Source: Omphiscola glabra (taxonomy: Eukaryota > Mollusca > Gastropoda > Lymnaeidae). From it: a stretch of 64,000 nucleotides of DNA. The translations under genes and the position numbers were made by a program. Of the stretch, positions 11,705 through 23,383 are shown piece by piece; position 1 is the stretch's first letter; each line of letters begins with the position of its first letter. Below the pieces are notes generated by a model that was not told where the DNA came from, searched no databases, and saw only the letters and a program-made list of their open reading frames with translations. Where the stretch lies: positions 2,125,501-2,189,500 of the forward strand of contig OZ024794.1 in assembly GCA_964017045.1 (NCBI GenBank), read 5' to 3'.

Positions 11705-12272
11705 AGACCAGTATCAGAGATGGCCAGTATCAGAGATGGCCAGTATCAGAGATGGCCAGTATGACAGATGGCCAGATTCAGAGATGGCAAGTATCAGTGA
11801 TGGCTGGTACCAGAGGTGGCCAGAATCAGAGATGGCCGGTATCAGAGGTGGCCAGTATCAGAGATGGCCAGTATCGGAGATGGCCAGTATCAGAGATGGC
11901 CAGCATCAGAGATGGCCAGTATCAGAGATGGCCAGCATCAGAGATGGCCAGTATCGGAGATGGCCAGTATCAGAGATGGCCAGCATCAGAGATGGCCAGT
12001 ATCAGAGATGGCCAGCATCAGAGATGGCCAGTATCAGAGGTGGCCAGTATCAGAGATGGCCAGCATCAGAGATGGCCAGCATCAGAGATGGCCAGTATCA
12101 GAGATGGCCAGCATCAGAGATGGCCAGTATCAGAGATGGCCAGTATCAGAGATGGCCAGTATCGGAGATGGCCAGTATCAGAGATGGCCAGCATCAGAGA
12201 TGGCCAGTATCAGAGATGGCCAGCATCAGAGATGGCCAGTATCAGAGATGGCCAGCATCAGAGATGGCCGGT
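11705..12272 (+). repeat. 16-bp minisatellite, about 35 copies
   Basis: Tandem CAGTATCAGAGATGGC with frequent T/C variation in the fifth position. All three plus frames stay open because no phase of the unit has a stop, so the ORFs are not genes. Confidence 0.95.
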
Positions 12273-12567
12273 AGTTAATAAATTAAAATAATTATTTGTT
12301 CGAATCACAGATTGTTGCGTCCCTCCTTTCCTGTGGCGCCCCACCACTTGTGTCGTTCATTGCACCACCCCCTCGGTACGCGCTTGGATTTACGACCCTT
12401 TCATCTCATTAGAACTGAAATTGAGGAGACTCTAAAATAGTTTGATTTTGAGCACTGTGTAACGAATGAAGTCAGTGCACATATACAATGGCAGGACTTG
12501 TAAGACATAAGATGAAATATATCATTTATATAACCTTTCCTGATCATTGAAAGTCCTTCGCTACGTC

Positions 12568-12825
12568 GGTTTGATGTTTGGTGGTTGTTATTTGATGTTT
12601 GATGTCTGATGTTTTTTGTTTGTACTTTTATTTTTGATGTTTGTAGTTTGATGTTTGATGCCTGATGTCTGCTTTTGTTGTTTGAATTTTGATGTACGAT
12701 GTTTTTTGTTTGAATTTTGATGTTTGTTGTTTGTTATTTGATGTTTGATGATTGTTGTTTGAATTTTGATGTTTGTTGTTTGATTTTTTTTTATATTTGA
12801 TGTTTGTTGTTTGGTGTTTGTTTTG
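12568..12825 (+). repeat. Degenerate TGATGTTTG repeat
   Basis: Irregular short words such as TTTGATGTTTGTTGTTTG without a strict period. Confidence 0.7.
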
Positions 12826-13197
12826 TTAAGCACTTGAATGTTAGAATAGGTTTGGAAGAAATATTTTTTAAATTAATTTTTTTTTCTTTTTTTTTTAGAG
12901 TAATGAAATATAAATAATGGAGGACATTATTTTGATAATGTTTATAAAATGTTGAAATGGCTTTCAAATTTAGTGAAAGGATCTCAATATAATATGTGTT
13001 GGTTTTAACATACCCGTGTACTGTAATGACCTTCGAATGTAACTAATGAATATTTGGCCAGACACTCATATTGTAAGCTCGGATGGTTCATTAAAATAAT
13101 GTACGCTTTAAGGTACGTTGGCATTGTATTATAATGTGATATTATATTTGAGGTTTTTTGTTTGGGGGCGGGGGGGGGGGGGTCAGTGGTGTACTGG

Positions 13198-13420
13198 TGG
13201 AAGGGGCTTAACTGGGAGTGGGAACAATGGACTTAAAAAGGAGTGGAACAAGGGACTTAACAATGAGTGGGAACAAGGGACTTAACAGGGAGGGGAAATA
13301 AAGGGAAAAACAGGGTTGGAACAAGGGACATAACAATGAGTGGAAACAAGGGGGAAAAAACAGGAATGGGAACAAGGGACACAACAATGATTGGAAAGAA
13401 GGGATACAACAAGGAGTTGG
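13198..13420 (+). repeat. About 25-bp repeat
   Basis: Eight to nine imperfect copies of words such as GGGAACAAGGGACTTAACAA. Confidence 0.75.
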
Positions 13421-14189
13421 AATGGATCATGCATTATGGGAAGCATTTGGCAAGTAAAGTTATGTGTCAACCCTAGTAACTGTCTCACCCTGTTGTCTAG
13501 ACGACCCACATGACATAGAACTCACCTGAGACCTGTGATCAAGCCATCCCTCGTGAAACTTGAATGTCTGTGATGTCGCCAAGTTGACGTAGTTGGCAGT
13601 CATTGTCTATTGGTCAAATGCGTGTACAATGAAATAGACGAGAGTTATCCCCACTGGAGTATGTTCAGTATCACGAGTTATCCACACTAGAGTTTGTTCA
13701 GTATCACATCTCACCGTACTGAGAAACGTATTCTATCAGCAACATTGTAAACCCATTGTAGACATCACAAGAAATATCTTATACCAGATCTTGGGGTCAG
13801 TCTACGACAAAACCGGAAGTCATTATGCGTTCACATAGAGAGTGCAATGCATTATATGTTGACGTACAGAGTGCAGTTGAAACGTTGAGCGATCTCACAC
13901 AATGTAAGCACTCTTTTGTCTTTTAAACAACTCTTCTTTAACATGTAGACAAAGTTATCAATCTCTCCTGTTTGTATATCTATAATCTATAACAAGAATT
14001 TGTCATGTGTTAAATTGGTAATGTTAACATAAAGATCAAATGTGGAGTTCTTAAATTTATTGAATAACACCATCTGCCCCCCCCCCCCCCCCCAGTCATG
14101 CAATTGTTTCGTAAACAAAATCCAGTGAAACCATTTCTGTAAATACAGGCAGACGTCCTTGTAACCTACTTAAACATAATATGTTGGGC

Positions 14190-14320
14190 CACGCTCAGGG
14201 GTGACAACTACTCAAAGCGATTTTCGACCTAGCCTAAGGGTGACAGCTACTCAAACCTGTGTTCGACCTAGCCCAAAGGGAGACAACTACTAAAAACTGT
14301 ATTCGACTTATCCATTTTGA
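14190..14320 (+). repeat. About 50-bp repeat, three diverged copies
   Basis: Copies share GTGACAACTACTCAAA followed by TTCGACCTAGCC. Confidence 0.65.
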
Positions 14321-14439
14321 GTGTGGAGCCATTTTTTATAAATTACATCAACTAATAAAATATTTTGGGAGCTGCAGACAGGAGCATATTGTTTGAATGT
14401 CATAATAGGTGAGTCAAAGAGAATCACATCTATTCCTTC

Positions 14440-14483
14440 AAAGAAGCATATGCGGCTTCGGAGTCGCGGGTTGCCGACCCCTA
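14440..14483 (-). mobile_element. hAT element end (fragment)
   Basis: Read on the minus strand this starts CTAGGGGTCGGCAACCCGCG, close to the CAGGGGTCGGCAACC end shared by a widespread group of hAT elements. The other end was not found. Confidence 0.45.
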
Positions 14484-14944
14484 GCATATGTATTACAACC
14501 CTATATTAGCTATATAAAGTTATTGGATCAAATTCGGCTGTCACGTGATGAACCCACAGAAGAGATACCTCTCTAATTTCACAACGAGACTGTCACTGTC
14601 ATGGCAAAACAACACAGATGTGTCAGGATAAACACACCACGTGTGTACACTTACTCAGGACAACGTCTTTCTTACGTTATCTAATTACTCAAACTCATCT
14701 CCAATTCAATATAATAACCCTTTTATAACAGGCTGGATTTTTGGTTTAAAAGCTTTGTGTTGTTATAGTAACTGGGGGATGTTACAATGTTTGCGTGTCA
14801 TATTAATGGATGTCAACTTCTGGATGTCTTCTACTTCTAGATAAACAAATGTTTAGTGAGTGAATGGTGAAGAAGTAATAAGTGGCGTCATGGCGCGTCT
14901 CAATTATAACATTGTCCAAAATTATACTCCGTATTGCTGCCCAA

Positions 14945-15012
14945 CATGTCTCGGCTGTTGGGCTACTCACCAAGAGAGGTGCATATGTTGGGCTACTCAC
15001 CAAGAGAGGCAC
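14945..15012 (+). repeat. 27-bp duplication
   Basis: Two copies of GGGCTACTCACCAAGAGAGG with flanking bases. Confidence 0.7.
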
Positions 15013-15159
15013 ACGCGCTATATAAGTAATCAAGTAGTCAATCACCGATCAATACCTTGTACCGCTATCAAGACCAAAATTTATAAATAAACACAGACTA
15101 TTAATTGCCATTAAATTGTACTCCAAGACTGAAGATGCTATCACAATAAAACACATCTA

Positions 15160-15468
15160 TAATGCAAATAACACATTACCTACTGCAAAACACGTCAGTA
15201 ATCTAAATGACACATAACCTACTGCAAAACACGTCAGTAATCTAAATGACACATAACCTACTGTAAAACACGTCAGTAATCTAAATGACACATAACCTAC
15301 TGCAAAACACGTCAGTAATCTAAATGACACATAACCTACTGCAAAACACGTCAGTAATCTAAATGACACATAACCTACTGTAAAACACGTCAGTAATCTA
15401 AATGACACATTACCTACTGCAAAACACAACAATAATCTAAATGACACATTGTCTACTGCACAATCTAC
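15160..15468 (+). repeat. 39-bp minisatellite, about eight copies
   Basis: Units contain CGTCAGTAATCTAAATGACA then CATAACCTACTGC. Unit length divisible by three keeps the minus strand open for 96 codons. Confidence 0.9.
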
Positions 15469-15847
15469 GGTGAGGAGCTAATGCTGACATCGGAGACAAG
15501 ATTGGCTCCCTTGGAGCAGTACATAAACTTAAATACAATGTCGCCAACAGAACGCGGAATTTCCCGTCTCTATTTTTACACCTACCATCAGAGTCGTCAG
15601 CGGATTATTGGCCATGCTTTTCTTATCACGTGCGACGTCATAGATCCATGTGGGTAACCACGGATTGAGGAAGTTGAAGGCAGAGTACTGGCACTTAGTG
15701 ACAGTTCAAATATCACAGAAGCTAGTTCCGTTTAGACTTATTTTTGTACGAGTTTGACTATTTTATTTTTTTGTCATAGTCATAAGGTTTTCCATATTAT
15801 ATTCTGTAGTTAATCACCGAGTCATATGGGCCAGAGCTCCGCTACCG

Positions 15848-16312
15848 GTGTGCCGCAAGATGATGACAGCTGTGCCGCATGATGATGACAGTTGCGCCGC
15901 AAGATGGTGACAGTTGTGCCGCAAGATGGTGACAGTTGTGCCGCAAGATGGTGACAGTTGTGCCGCAAGATGATGACAGTTGTGCCACAAGATGTTGAGA
16001 GTTGTCCCGCGAGATGATGATAGTTGTGCCGCATGATGATGACAGTTGTGCCGCGAGATGACAGTTGTGCCGCAAAATGACAGTTGTGCCGCAAGATGAT
16101 GAGAATTGTGCCGCATGATGATGAGAATTGTGCCGCATGATGATGACAGTTGTGCCGCATGATGATGACAGTTGTGTCGCATGATGATGAAAGTTGTGCC
16201 GCATGATGATGACAGTTGTGCCGCATGATGATGACAGTTGTGCCGCATGATGATGACAGTTGTGCCACATGATGATGACAGTTGTGTCGCATGATGATGA
16301 CAGTTGTGCCGC
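15848..16312 (+). repeat. 22-bp minisatellite, about 21 copies
   Basis: Unit TTGTGCCGCATGATGATGAC plus two bases. There are two main variants (CATGATGATGACAG and CAAGATGGTGACAG) grouped into neighbouring blocks. All three minus frames are open across it. Confidence 0.9.
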
Positions 16313-16319
16313 GGACCCG

Positions 16320-18300
16320 GTGTAAGAAAACAAATTGCACTCAGTTAAGCCCTAGCATAGAATATTACTGGAGTTGTTGTTTTTTTACCCAAAAGTCAAC
16401 AAAGTAAGAAAGTCGTCTGCAAGAGCCGGACGCATGCTGCCCGTGTATTTTAGCGCCCCCTATTGTTGACCTACCGGCTTGTTGTTTTCACGTGACGGGC
16501 CGGATCAATAAAACTTTGCCAAGTAATCTGAAGAAACGATGACCTGAACACGTACTTGGACGTCAGAAACCGGTTCACAGTGAGGTGGAAAAAATGAGGG
16601 AAGGACGGAGGGAAAGTTTAATACATGTAACACGGTGTTCTAAAACAGTGGTTCTCAGACAGTCGTTAACAGCACTGCAATGGAGTGGGGGTACTAACAC
16701 ATTTCTTCGAAGTGAAGAAATATTTCTAACAAATTTGGTGAAATTTAATTCAAGTATAGATATCTTCAGGACTTAGATTTGATTAATCAATAAATGTTTT
16801 GTATTGTAGGACATCAAAACTGGAGTAATCCTTGAAATAATATTTATTAGGATTGAGTCACCTTTAAGGTCAAAGTTTATATCTTGGGTTAGGATTCTAA
16901 CAAAATTGTATCAAAGGGAGTCACTGTACTATCAAACATAAACACGCCCAGCTCGGAGAGGGGTGAGAACTCTGGTCTACTTAACTTTGGTGTCAAAAGA
17001 GCGGAAATAAATGATTGACTCTTATGGTCTGTTCATTCTCATCATAATAAACTTCCTATACTAAATCTCAGAGGCTCGCGTGAACTTCCGAGAACGGGAT
17101 TCATGTATCAGTAAAAACATTAGAAACTTTATAATCACAGTGAAAGGATTCTAAAACTTTAAAAATAATAAATAATCACAATGTAGGATTTTAAAACTTT
17201 AATAATAATAAATAATCACAGCAAACTTAAAAATTATTCCACTGCTAATGTTCCAAGTTCATTTTTAATCTGTTGCCTGGAAAACTACCTCACGCGCCCC
17301 GGCAACAACAACAAAAAATTCATACGAGCCTCTGTCCACAAAGTTGCCCCCACCCTCTAGTAGGGTACAGCCCTTAAAAGCTGTCCATAAATCTCAGTTG
17401 TCAGCTACGCGGCCAATGCATGGGGCTTAAATAGCCAGGAATAATGTTCACTGAGGACGAGAAGAATGCCAATGAATATTTCGACTGTTTATTTAAACTG
17501 TTTTTTTTTTTTTTTGCTGTTGTTGTTGTTTTGTTGGTAAAAAAAAGAGGGTAAAATACATTCATTGATTTGTCAAGTCCAAGTCCTACAAGATATCGAT
17601 ACTCCTACTTCCGGGTACAAGAAAGGAGATCTCTGTGCTCTGTTTCTTGTCGTACTTCTATTTGTTTTGTTTGCTGAAGTAGCCTCTAAGCCAAAACGCT
17701 AAAATCGTATTGTCCTGACTTTTGATTCAAGCTTCATCATACCTAGTTCTACTAGTTAATTTATTGTTATTAACTTGCATTTGGACAGTATGAGCAATTA
17801 GCCTACCGTGGGCAGTATGAGCAATTAGCCTACCGTGGGAAGTATGAACTATATGTCTACCGATGATTTTGTTCCTAGCCTATAGATTAGCAAATCTTTT
17901 TGTTGCGCTTTCTCCTTTTTTCTTCCATGGCGCCCTCATGCAATAATTATTCTTTTTTTTTTTCGAAGGTCATTGATGACGCCCTTGGCACATGGCGCCC
18001 CGGAAAACTGTCAGATTTGCCGGTACCTTGAGCCGGAACTTCCAAGAGTAACTATACGTATATTGTAAGCATTTCTTTCAAAAACCTAGCTACTGGTTGG
18101 TCTTGTCTGGCTGGATGTCTAACCCCAACTACTGGTTGGTCTTGCTCGGCTGGATGTCTAATTTAAGCTTTGCTTGTCATGACATAAAAACTACAAAACA
18201 CTGAGATTTTTCGCCCTGATTATCTGCATCATTCGGATCAAAGTGTTCAACCAGCCATAACATCCATGTCGTTGTAACCAGTCAAACACTGCCATTGTTA
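16320..18300. other. No gene seen; scattered repeat words
   Basis: Holds a CAGTGGTTCTCAGAC word at 16645 (possible hAT end), a two-copy block of about 45 bp at 17140-17230, a short repeat at 17785-17850, a two-copy CTACTGGTTGGTCTTG block at 18088-18150 and poly-T tracts. No supported coding sequence. Confidence 0.4.
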
Positions 18301-18304
18301 AACA

Positions 18305-18875
18305 TGCATTCTGTAATAGTTTGATTACTTGCATATTGTAATAGTTTGATTACTTGCATATTGTAATAGTTTGATTACTTGCATATTGTAATAGTTTGAT
18401 TACTTGCATATTGTAATAGTTTGATTACTTGCATATTGTAATAGTTTGATTACTTGTATATTGTGATAGTTTGATTACTTTGTATATTGTGATAGTTTGA
18501 TTACTTGCATATTGTGATAGTTTGATTACTTTGTATATTGTGATAGTTTGATTACTTGCATACTGTGATAGTTTGAATACTTTGTATATTGTAATAGTTT
18601 GATTACTTGCATACTGTGATAGTTTGATTACTTACATATTGTGATAGTTTGATTATTTACATACTGTGATAGTTTGATTACTTGCATACTGTGATAGTTT
18701 GATTACTTTGTATATTGTAATATTTTGATTACTTGCATACTGTGATAGTTTGATTACTTTGTATATTGCGATAGTTTGATTACTTGCATACTGTGATAGT
18801 TTGATTACTTTTTATACTGTGATAGTTTGTTTATTTTATATATTGTGACAGTTTGTTTGCTTTGTATATTGCGAT
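18305..18875 (+). repeat. 25-bp satellite, about 22 copies
   Basis: Unit TTTGATTACTTGCATATTGTAATAG (two variants, TATTGTAAT and TACTGTGAT). The first units are all one variant; later units alternate, with occasional TTTGTAT. The same unit occurs as a tiny cluster at 8290-8347. Confidence 0.9.
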
Positions 18876-19171
18876 AATGAATTTCAAGTTTCCCCAAATC
18901 TTTTGTTTCCTTTGTTTATAAAGTTAGCTAACAATGTCAAGAATCATACTCAGTGAACCCCACCCCCCCAGTGAACCCCACCCCCCCCCAACAAGCTGTT
19001 TAAATTAATCTAACAACATCAAGAATTCAGATGAACCTAATGACCTGTTAGAAAAAGTCAAATATTACAAATTTGTTACTAACACATCAAATCGTTTCTA
19101 ATATTTGATACAACAAATGAAAACGTTTTTTGAACTTACAAGTTCATGTTATTGACTGTAGGTTAAACTAT

Positions 19172-20155
19172 AGTGTATAATCTTGTAATAACAGGTAAAA
19201 CTAAAGAGTATAATCTTGTTATGACAGGTAAAACTAAAGTGTATAATCTTGTTATGACAGGTAAAACTAAAGTGTATAATCTTGTAATGTCAAGTAAAAC
19301 TATAGTGTATAATCTTGTATTGACATGTAAATCTAAAGTGTATAATCTTGTAATGTCATGTAAAACTAAAGTGTATAATCTTGTAATGTCATGTAAAACT
19401 ATAGTGTATAATCTTGTATTGACATGTAAATCTAAAGTGTATAATCTTGTAATGTCAAGTAAAACTATAGTGTATAATCTTGTATTGACATGTAAATCTA
19501 AAGTGTATAATCTTGTAATGTCAAGTAAAACTATAGTGTATAATCTTGTTATGACAGGTAAATCTAAAGTGTATAATCTTGTAATGTCATGTAAAACTAA
19601 AGTGTATAATCTTGTAATGTCATGTAAAACTAAAGTGTATAATCTTGTAATGTCAAGTAAAACTATAGTGTATAATCTTGTAATGTCAAGTAAAACTATA
19701 GTGTATAATCTTGTATTAACATGTAAATCTAAAGTGTATAATCTTGTAATGTCAAGTAAAACTATAGTGTATAATCTTGTATTGACATGTAAATCTAAAG
19801 TGTATAATCTTGTAATGTCAAGTAAAACTATAGTGTATAATCTTGTTATGACAGGTAAATCTAAAGTGTATAATCTTGTAATGTCATGTAAAACTAAAGT
19901 GTATAATCTTGTAAGTCATGTAAAACTAAAGTGTATAATCTTGTAATGTCAAGTAAAACTATAGTGTATAATCTTGTAATGTCAAATAAAACTAAAGTGT
20001 ATAATCTTGTAATGACAGGTAAAACTAAAGTGTATAATCTTGTAATGACAGGTAAAACTAAAGTGTATAATCTTGTAATGACAGGTAAAACTAAAGTGTA
20101 TAATCTTGTAATGACAGGTAAAACTAAAGTGTATAATCTTGTAATGACATGTAAA
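19172..20155 (+). repeat. 33-bp minisatellite, about 30 copies
   Basis: Units contain AGTGTATAATCTTGTAATG followed by one of TCAAGTAAAACTA, TCATGTAAAACTA, ACAGGTAAAACTA or ACATGTAAATCTA. The variants come in ordered blocks, indicating multi-unit duplications. The 257-codon frame is a by-product of the 33-bp period. Confidence 0.95.
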
Positions 20156-20489
20156 ACCCCACAAACATATTTTCCAATACGAGGGATCTGGAAATTCTTC
20201 TTCTTCCTGAGTAGATTTAATGTTACGTTACCCACATACCTCAATCCACATACCAATTACGTCATGCGTCGCATTGAGCCTTATGCATCCGGGACAAAAT
20301 TTCCATATTGGTAATCCGTGTGACTCTATAAATACTTGCTCAGATCGGCCTACAAGAGAAAGGACATACCATGACCTTATCGAGGACATAGAATTAGGGT
20401 GGATAGATTTTACCAAAGTTATAAACACCATTTTAAACAAAACTTTGCTAATATTATGTATGACGTGTCATCATCAGGGCATTAGATAT
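20156..20489. other. No gene seen
   Basis: Unique sequence between two arrays with a TATAAATA word near 20327; no coding region that I recognise. Confidence 0.3.
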
Positions 20490-20700
20490 AATTCGGTGGC
20501 ATTCGGTGCCATTCGATGGCGTTCGGTGTCATTCGAGAGCATATAGTGGCATTCGATGACATTCGATGGCATTCGGTGTCATTCGATGGCATTCGAGGGC
20601 ATTCGGTGGCATTCGATGGTATTCGGTGGCATTCGATGTCATTCGGTGGTATTCGGTGGCATTCGGTTGTATTCGATTGCATTCAGTGGCAGTCGGTGGA
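20490..20700 (+). repeat. 10-bp minisatellite
   Basis: About twenty copies of ATTCGATGGC and ATTCGGTGGC. Confidence 0.9.
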
Positions 20701-20974
20701 GTGAGTGCGTGGGGGGTAGGGGGCTGATATTAACACAACCCAACAATATAAAAAACGTTGAACGTGTGCAAATTATGTGAAGAAAGTTATATAAACTTAT
20801 AGACTAGAATAGAGCATGTTTCTGTGTTATATCTAATGGTTAATATGTTATCTGCATTCATTTGTTGAGATTGTTGGGGGGGGGGGGGGGGAATGGCAAT
20901 CAGAAGCCTGAGTAGCTTGTGCAATAAAAAAATGTGGGAGGTAAGTGCCCGCTGGCCCCGCCTTCTCGCGACTA

Positions 20975-21897
20975 TATACCCTGCTTTTCTATTGGCTACC
21001 CTGTTTTTCTATTGGCTGCCCTGCTTTTCTATTGGCTACCCTGCTTTTCTATTGGCTACACTGCTTTTCTATTGGCTACCCTGCATTTCTATTTGCTACC
21101 CTACTTTTCTATTGGCTACCCTGCTTTTCTATTAACAACCCTGCTTTTCTATTGGCTACCCTGCTTTTCTATTGGCTACCCTGCTTTTCGGTTGGCTAAC
21201 CCGCTTTTCTATTGGCTACCCCACTTTTCTATTGGCTACCCTGCTTTTCTATTGGCTACCCTGCATTTATATTTGCTACCCTGCTTTTCTATTGGCTACC
21301 CTGCTTTTCTATTGGCTAACCTGCTTTTCTATTGGCTACCCTGCTTTTCTATTGGCTAACCTGCTTTTCTATTGGCTACCCTGCTTTTCTATTGGCTAAC
21401 CTGCTTTTCTATTGGCTAACCTGCTTTTCTATTGGCTAACCTTCTTTTCTATTGGTTACCCTGCTTTCCTATTGGCTAACCTGCTTTTCTATTGGCTAAC
21501 CCGCTTTTCTATTGGCTACCCCACTTTTCTATTGGCTACCCTGCATTTCTATTTGCTACCCTGCATTTCTATTTGCTACCCTGCTTTTCTATTGGCTACC
21601 CTGCTTTTCTATTGGCTAACCTGCTTTTCTATTGGCTAACCTGCTTTTCTATTGGCTAACCTTCTTTTCTATTGGTTACCCTGCTTTCCTATTGGCTAAC
21701 CTGCTTTTCTATTGGCTACCCTGCTTTTCTATTGGCTACCCTGCTTTTCTATTAACTACCCTGCATTTCTATTGGCTACCCTGCTTTTCTTATGGATACC
21801 CTGCTTTTCTATTGGCTACCCTGCTTTTCTATTGGCTACCCTGCTTTTCTATTGGCTACCCTAATTTTCTTATGCCTATCCTGCTTTTCTATTGCTA
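20975..21897 (+). repeat. 20-bp minisatellite, about 46 copies
   Basis: Unit CTGCTTTTCTATTGGCTACC. A block of several variant units (around 21410-21490) recurs at about 21610-21700, so multi-unit segments have been duplicated. Confidence 0.95.
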
Positions 21898-22499
21898 GTT
21901 CTGTTATTTTCCAAAACCCGCCACAGGAACTGGAAATCCTAATTTCCCAGAACATAAACAGCGCACTATATAGACCTGCTACTAATAGTACCGATATATT
22001 TTTCATCTTTTCCCGCCCCCAAGCTGTCATGTAAATCTTTCAAATTCAGTTTGTATGTGTGTATGAAGGGGAGTTCATGGTCCAACAATTTCAGCAGTTC
22101 CGTTGAATGAACTGTGATCATGCAGCACGAAAGGTCACGAGTTCACACTGACCAAATTAGCCGCGAAGGCACGGAACCCCCGGGGCCAGTCATTAGGGGC
22201 TGGGATCTTAAAACGGAAGTTTGACAAGTTTAACCCGCTTGACAGATGGCGACCGATGTAGACACATGTCGTCAGGACAGAATCCATTAGTGAATTGAAC
22301 ACAAGTATCACGTGATAGTATTTTAAAATACTTTAATTATAACTTCAGAGTAGGACCGTGCGAAAAAAAGGGGTGGGGTGAAAAATGGAGCACCAGCCCT
22401 GGGCGCCATCGTTAGTGGAAGCCAAAAATCGTATTTTTATTTTAAAAAGAAATATGTGTAATGATATATATTTTTGGGTAAAGATTGCTGAAATTATGG

Positions 22500-22535
22500 G
22501 TTTGCCTCGGGCGCATCTTTTGCATGCCACCGCCC
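22500..22535 (-). mobile_element. Possible hAT end
   Basis: Read on minus, CAGGGCGGTGGCATGC near 22534 resembles terminal sequence of hAT elements. A related GGGCGCC word lies at 22405. Weak. Confidence 0.25.
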
Positions 22536-22794
22536 TGCTTCTGAGTTCGACTGATGATAGCTTTGACCATATATTAGCGAACTGACCAAAGGAAAATCAC
22601 CTCTCATAAAAATGTGTTTTATACATAAAAATAATTCTGAGCACTTTAATGGCATATCCTTCTTTAGGTATTAAAATAATGTTGTTTCTGTTAATTTAAG
22701 TCCCTGCTCGTCCTAACACTAAACAGACCAATGAATGATTGGACCTACAAGCTGTAAAACTGCAGCTGATATCGAAACTTGCTTGGACCTATAG

Positions 22795-22940
22795 CAGTGG
22801 TTCTCAACCTTCATAATACATTTCCTAATGTTGTGGTGACCACCATACTAAAATTATGTTTTTTGCTACTTCATAAAAATGAGTTTTCCGATGGTCTTAG
22901 GCGACCCCTGTGTAAGGGTCGTTCGACGCCCAAAGGATCT
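22795..22940 (+). mobile_element. SPIN-like hAT MITE fragment
   Basis: The segment opens CAGTGGTTCTCAACCTTC and later reads CCGATGGTCTTAGGCGACCC and GGGTCGTTCGAC followed by CCCAAAGG. These words match, from memory, the short non-autonomous forms of the SPIN family of hAT transposons, known for horizontal transfer between vertebrates and invertebrates including a freshwater snail. The right inverted end is missing after CCCAAAGG. Confidence 0.6.
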
Positions 22941-23181
22941 TCAAATTAATTAATAGTCAAATTTGTTTAGAATATCGGTTGGGAATCTGTTACCGCAATT
23001 TAAAACTGTCTTGTTTTTGTTTTTTTTTATAAAAAGATCAGCATTGGCTTATTACTTGACGAAGATAGGAGATATTTACAAGGTGGCCAGACAAAAGCAC
23101 ACACGACTATCCAGCACAAATAACTCCGCACAGTCTTACTACGCACATAAACATTGCGCTCTCAAGTACCACTCTGTAGTC

Positions 23182-23235
23182 TATAGCAGGGGTCCTCAAA
23201 ATACGGCCCATCGGGGTCCTTATCCCGGGGCGCCA
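23182..23235 (+). mobile_element. hAT element end (fragment)
   Basis: CAGGGGTCCTCAAAATACGG followed by CCC is typical of a class of hAT ends with CAGGGGTCCTCAAACTACGG. The matching second end was not identified. Confidence 0.45.
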
Positions 23236-23344
23236 TACCGGTATTCGTGTAGTTGTAGTATAGCTGTAAACGTGTAGCCGGATAATGCCCATAACGGCGC
23301 TGCAGTGCGCAATACACGACGAGTGGTATAAACACAATACAGTC

Positions 23345-23383
23345 TTAACCCATCTGTACTCTGCAGTGATTCTGTAGCCTTAA
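23345..23383 (+). repeat. Satellite unit left of TTAA element
   Basis: One copy of the unit CTTAACCCATCTGTACTCTG with CAGTGATTCTGTAGC. The array continues at 25095 on the far side of the inserted element. Confidence 0.85.

Noticed and set aside
11655..12291. Three overlapping long plus-strand frames of about 150-207 codons
   Set aside because: All are readings of one 16-bp tandem repeat that has no stop in any phase; composition and overlap rule out genes.
19173..19946. 257-codon repetitive frame
   Set aside because: It is a 33-bp minisatellite read through; no start context and no family resemblance.
20893..21898. Several hydrophobic frames that look like membrane proteins
   Set aside because: Translations of the 20-bp repeat CTGCTTTTCTATTGGCTACC in different phases.
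22100..22215. Possible tRNA or tRNA-derived SINE (GGTCACGAGTTCACACT word)
   Set aside because: No cloverleaf could be drawn around it and no A box was found at the right distance.
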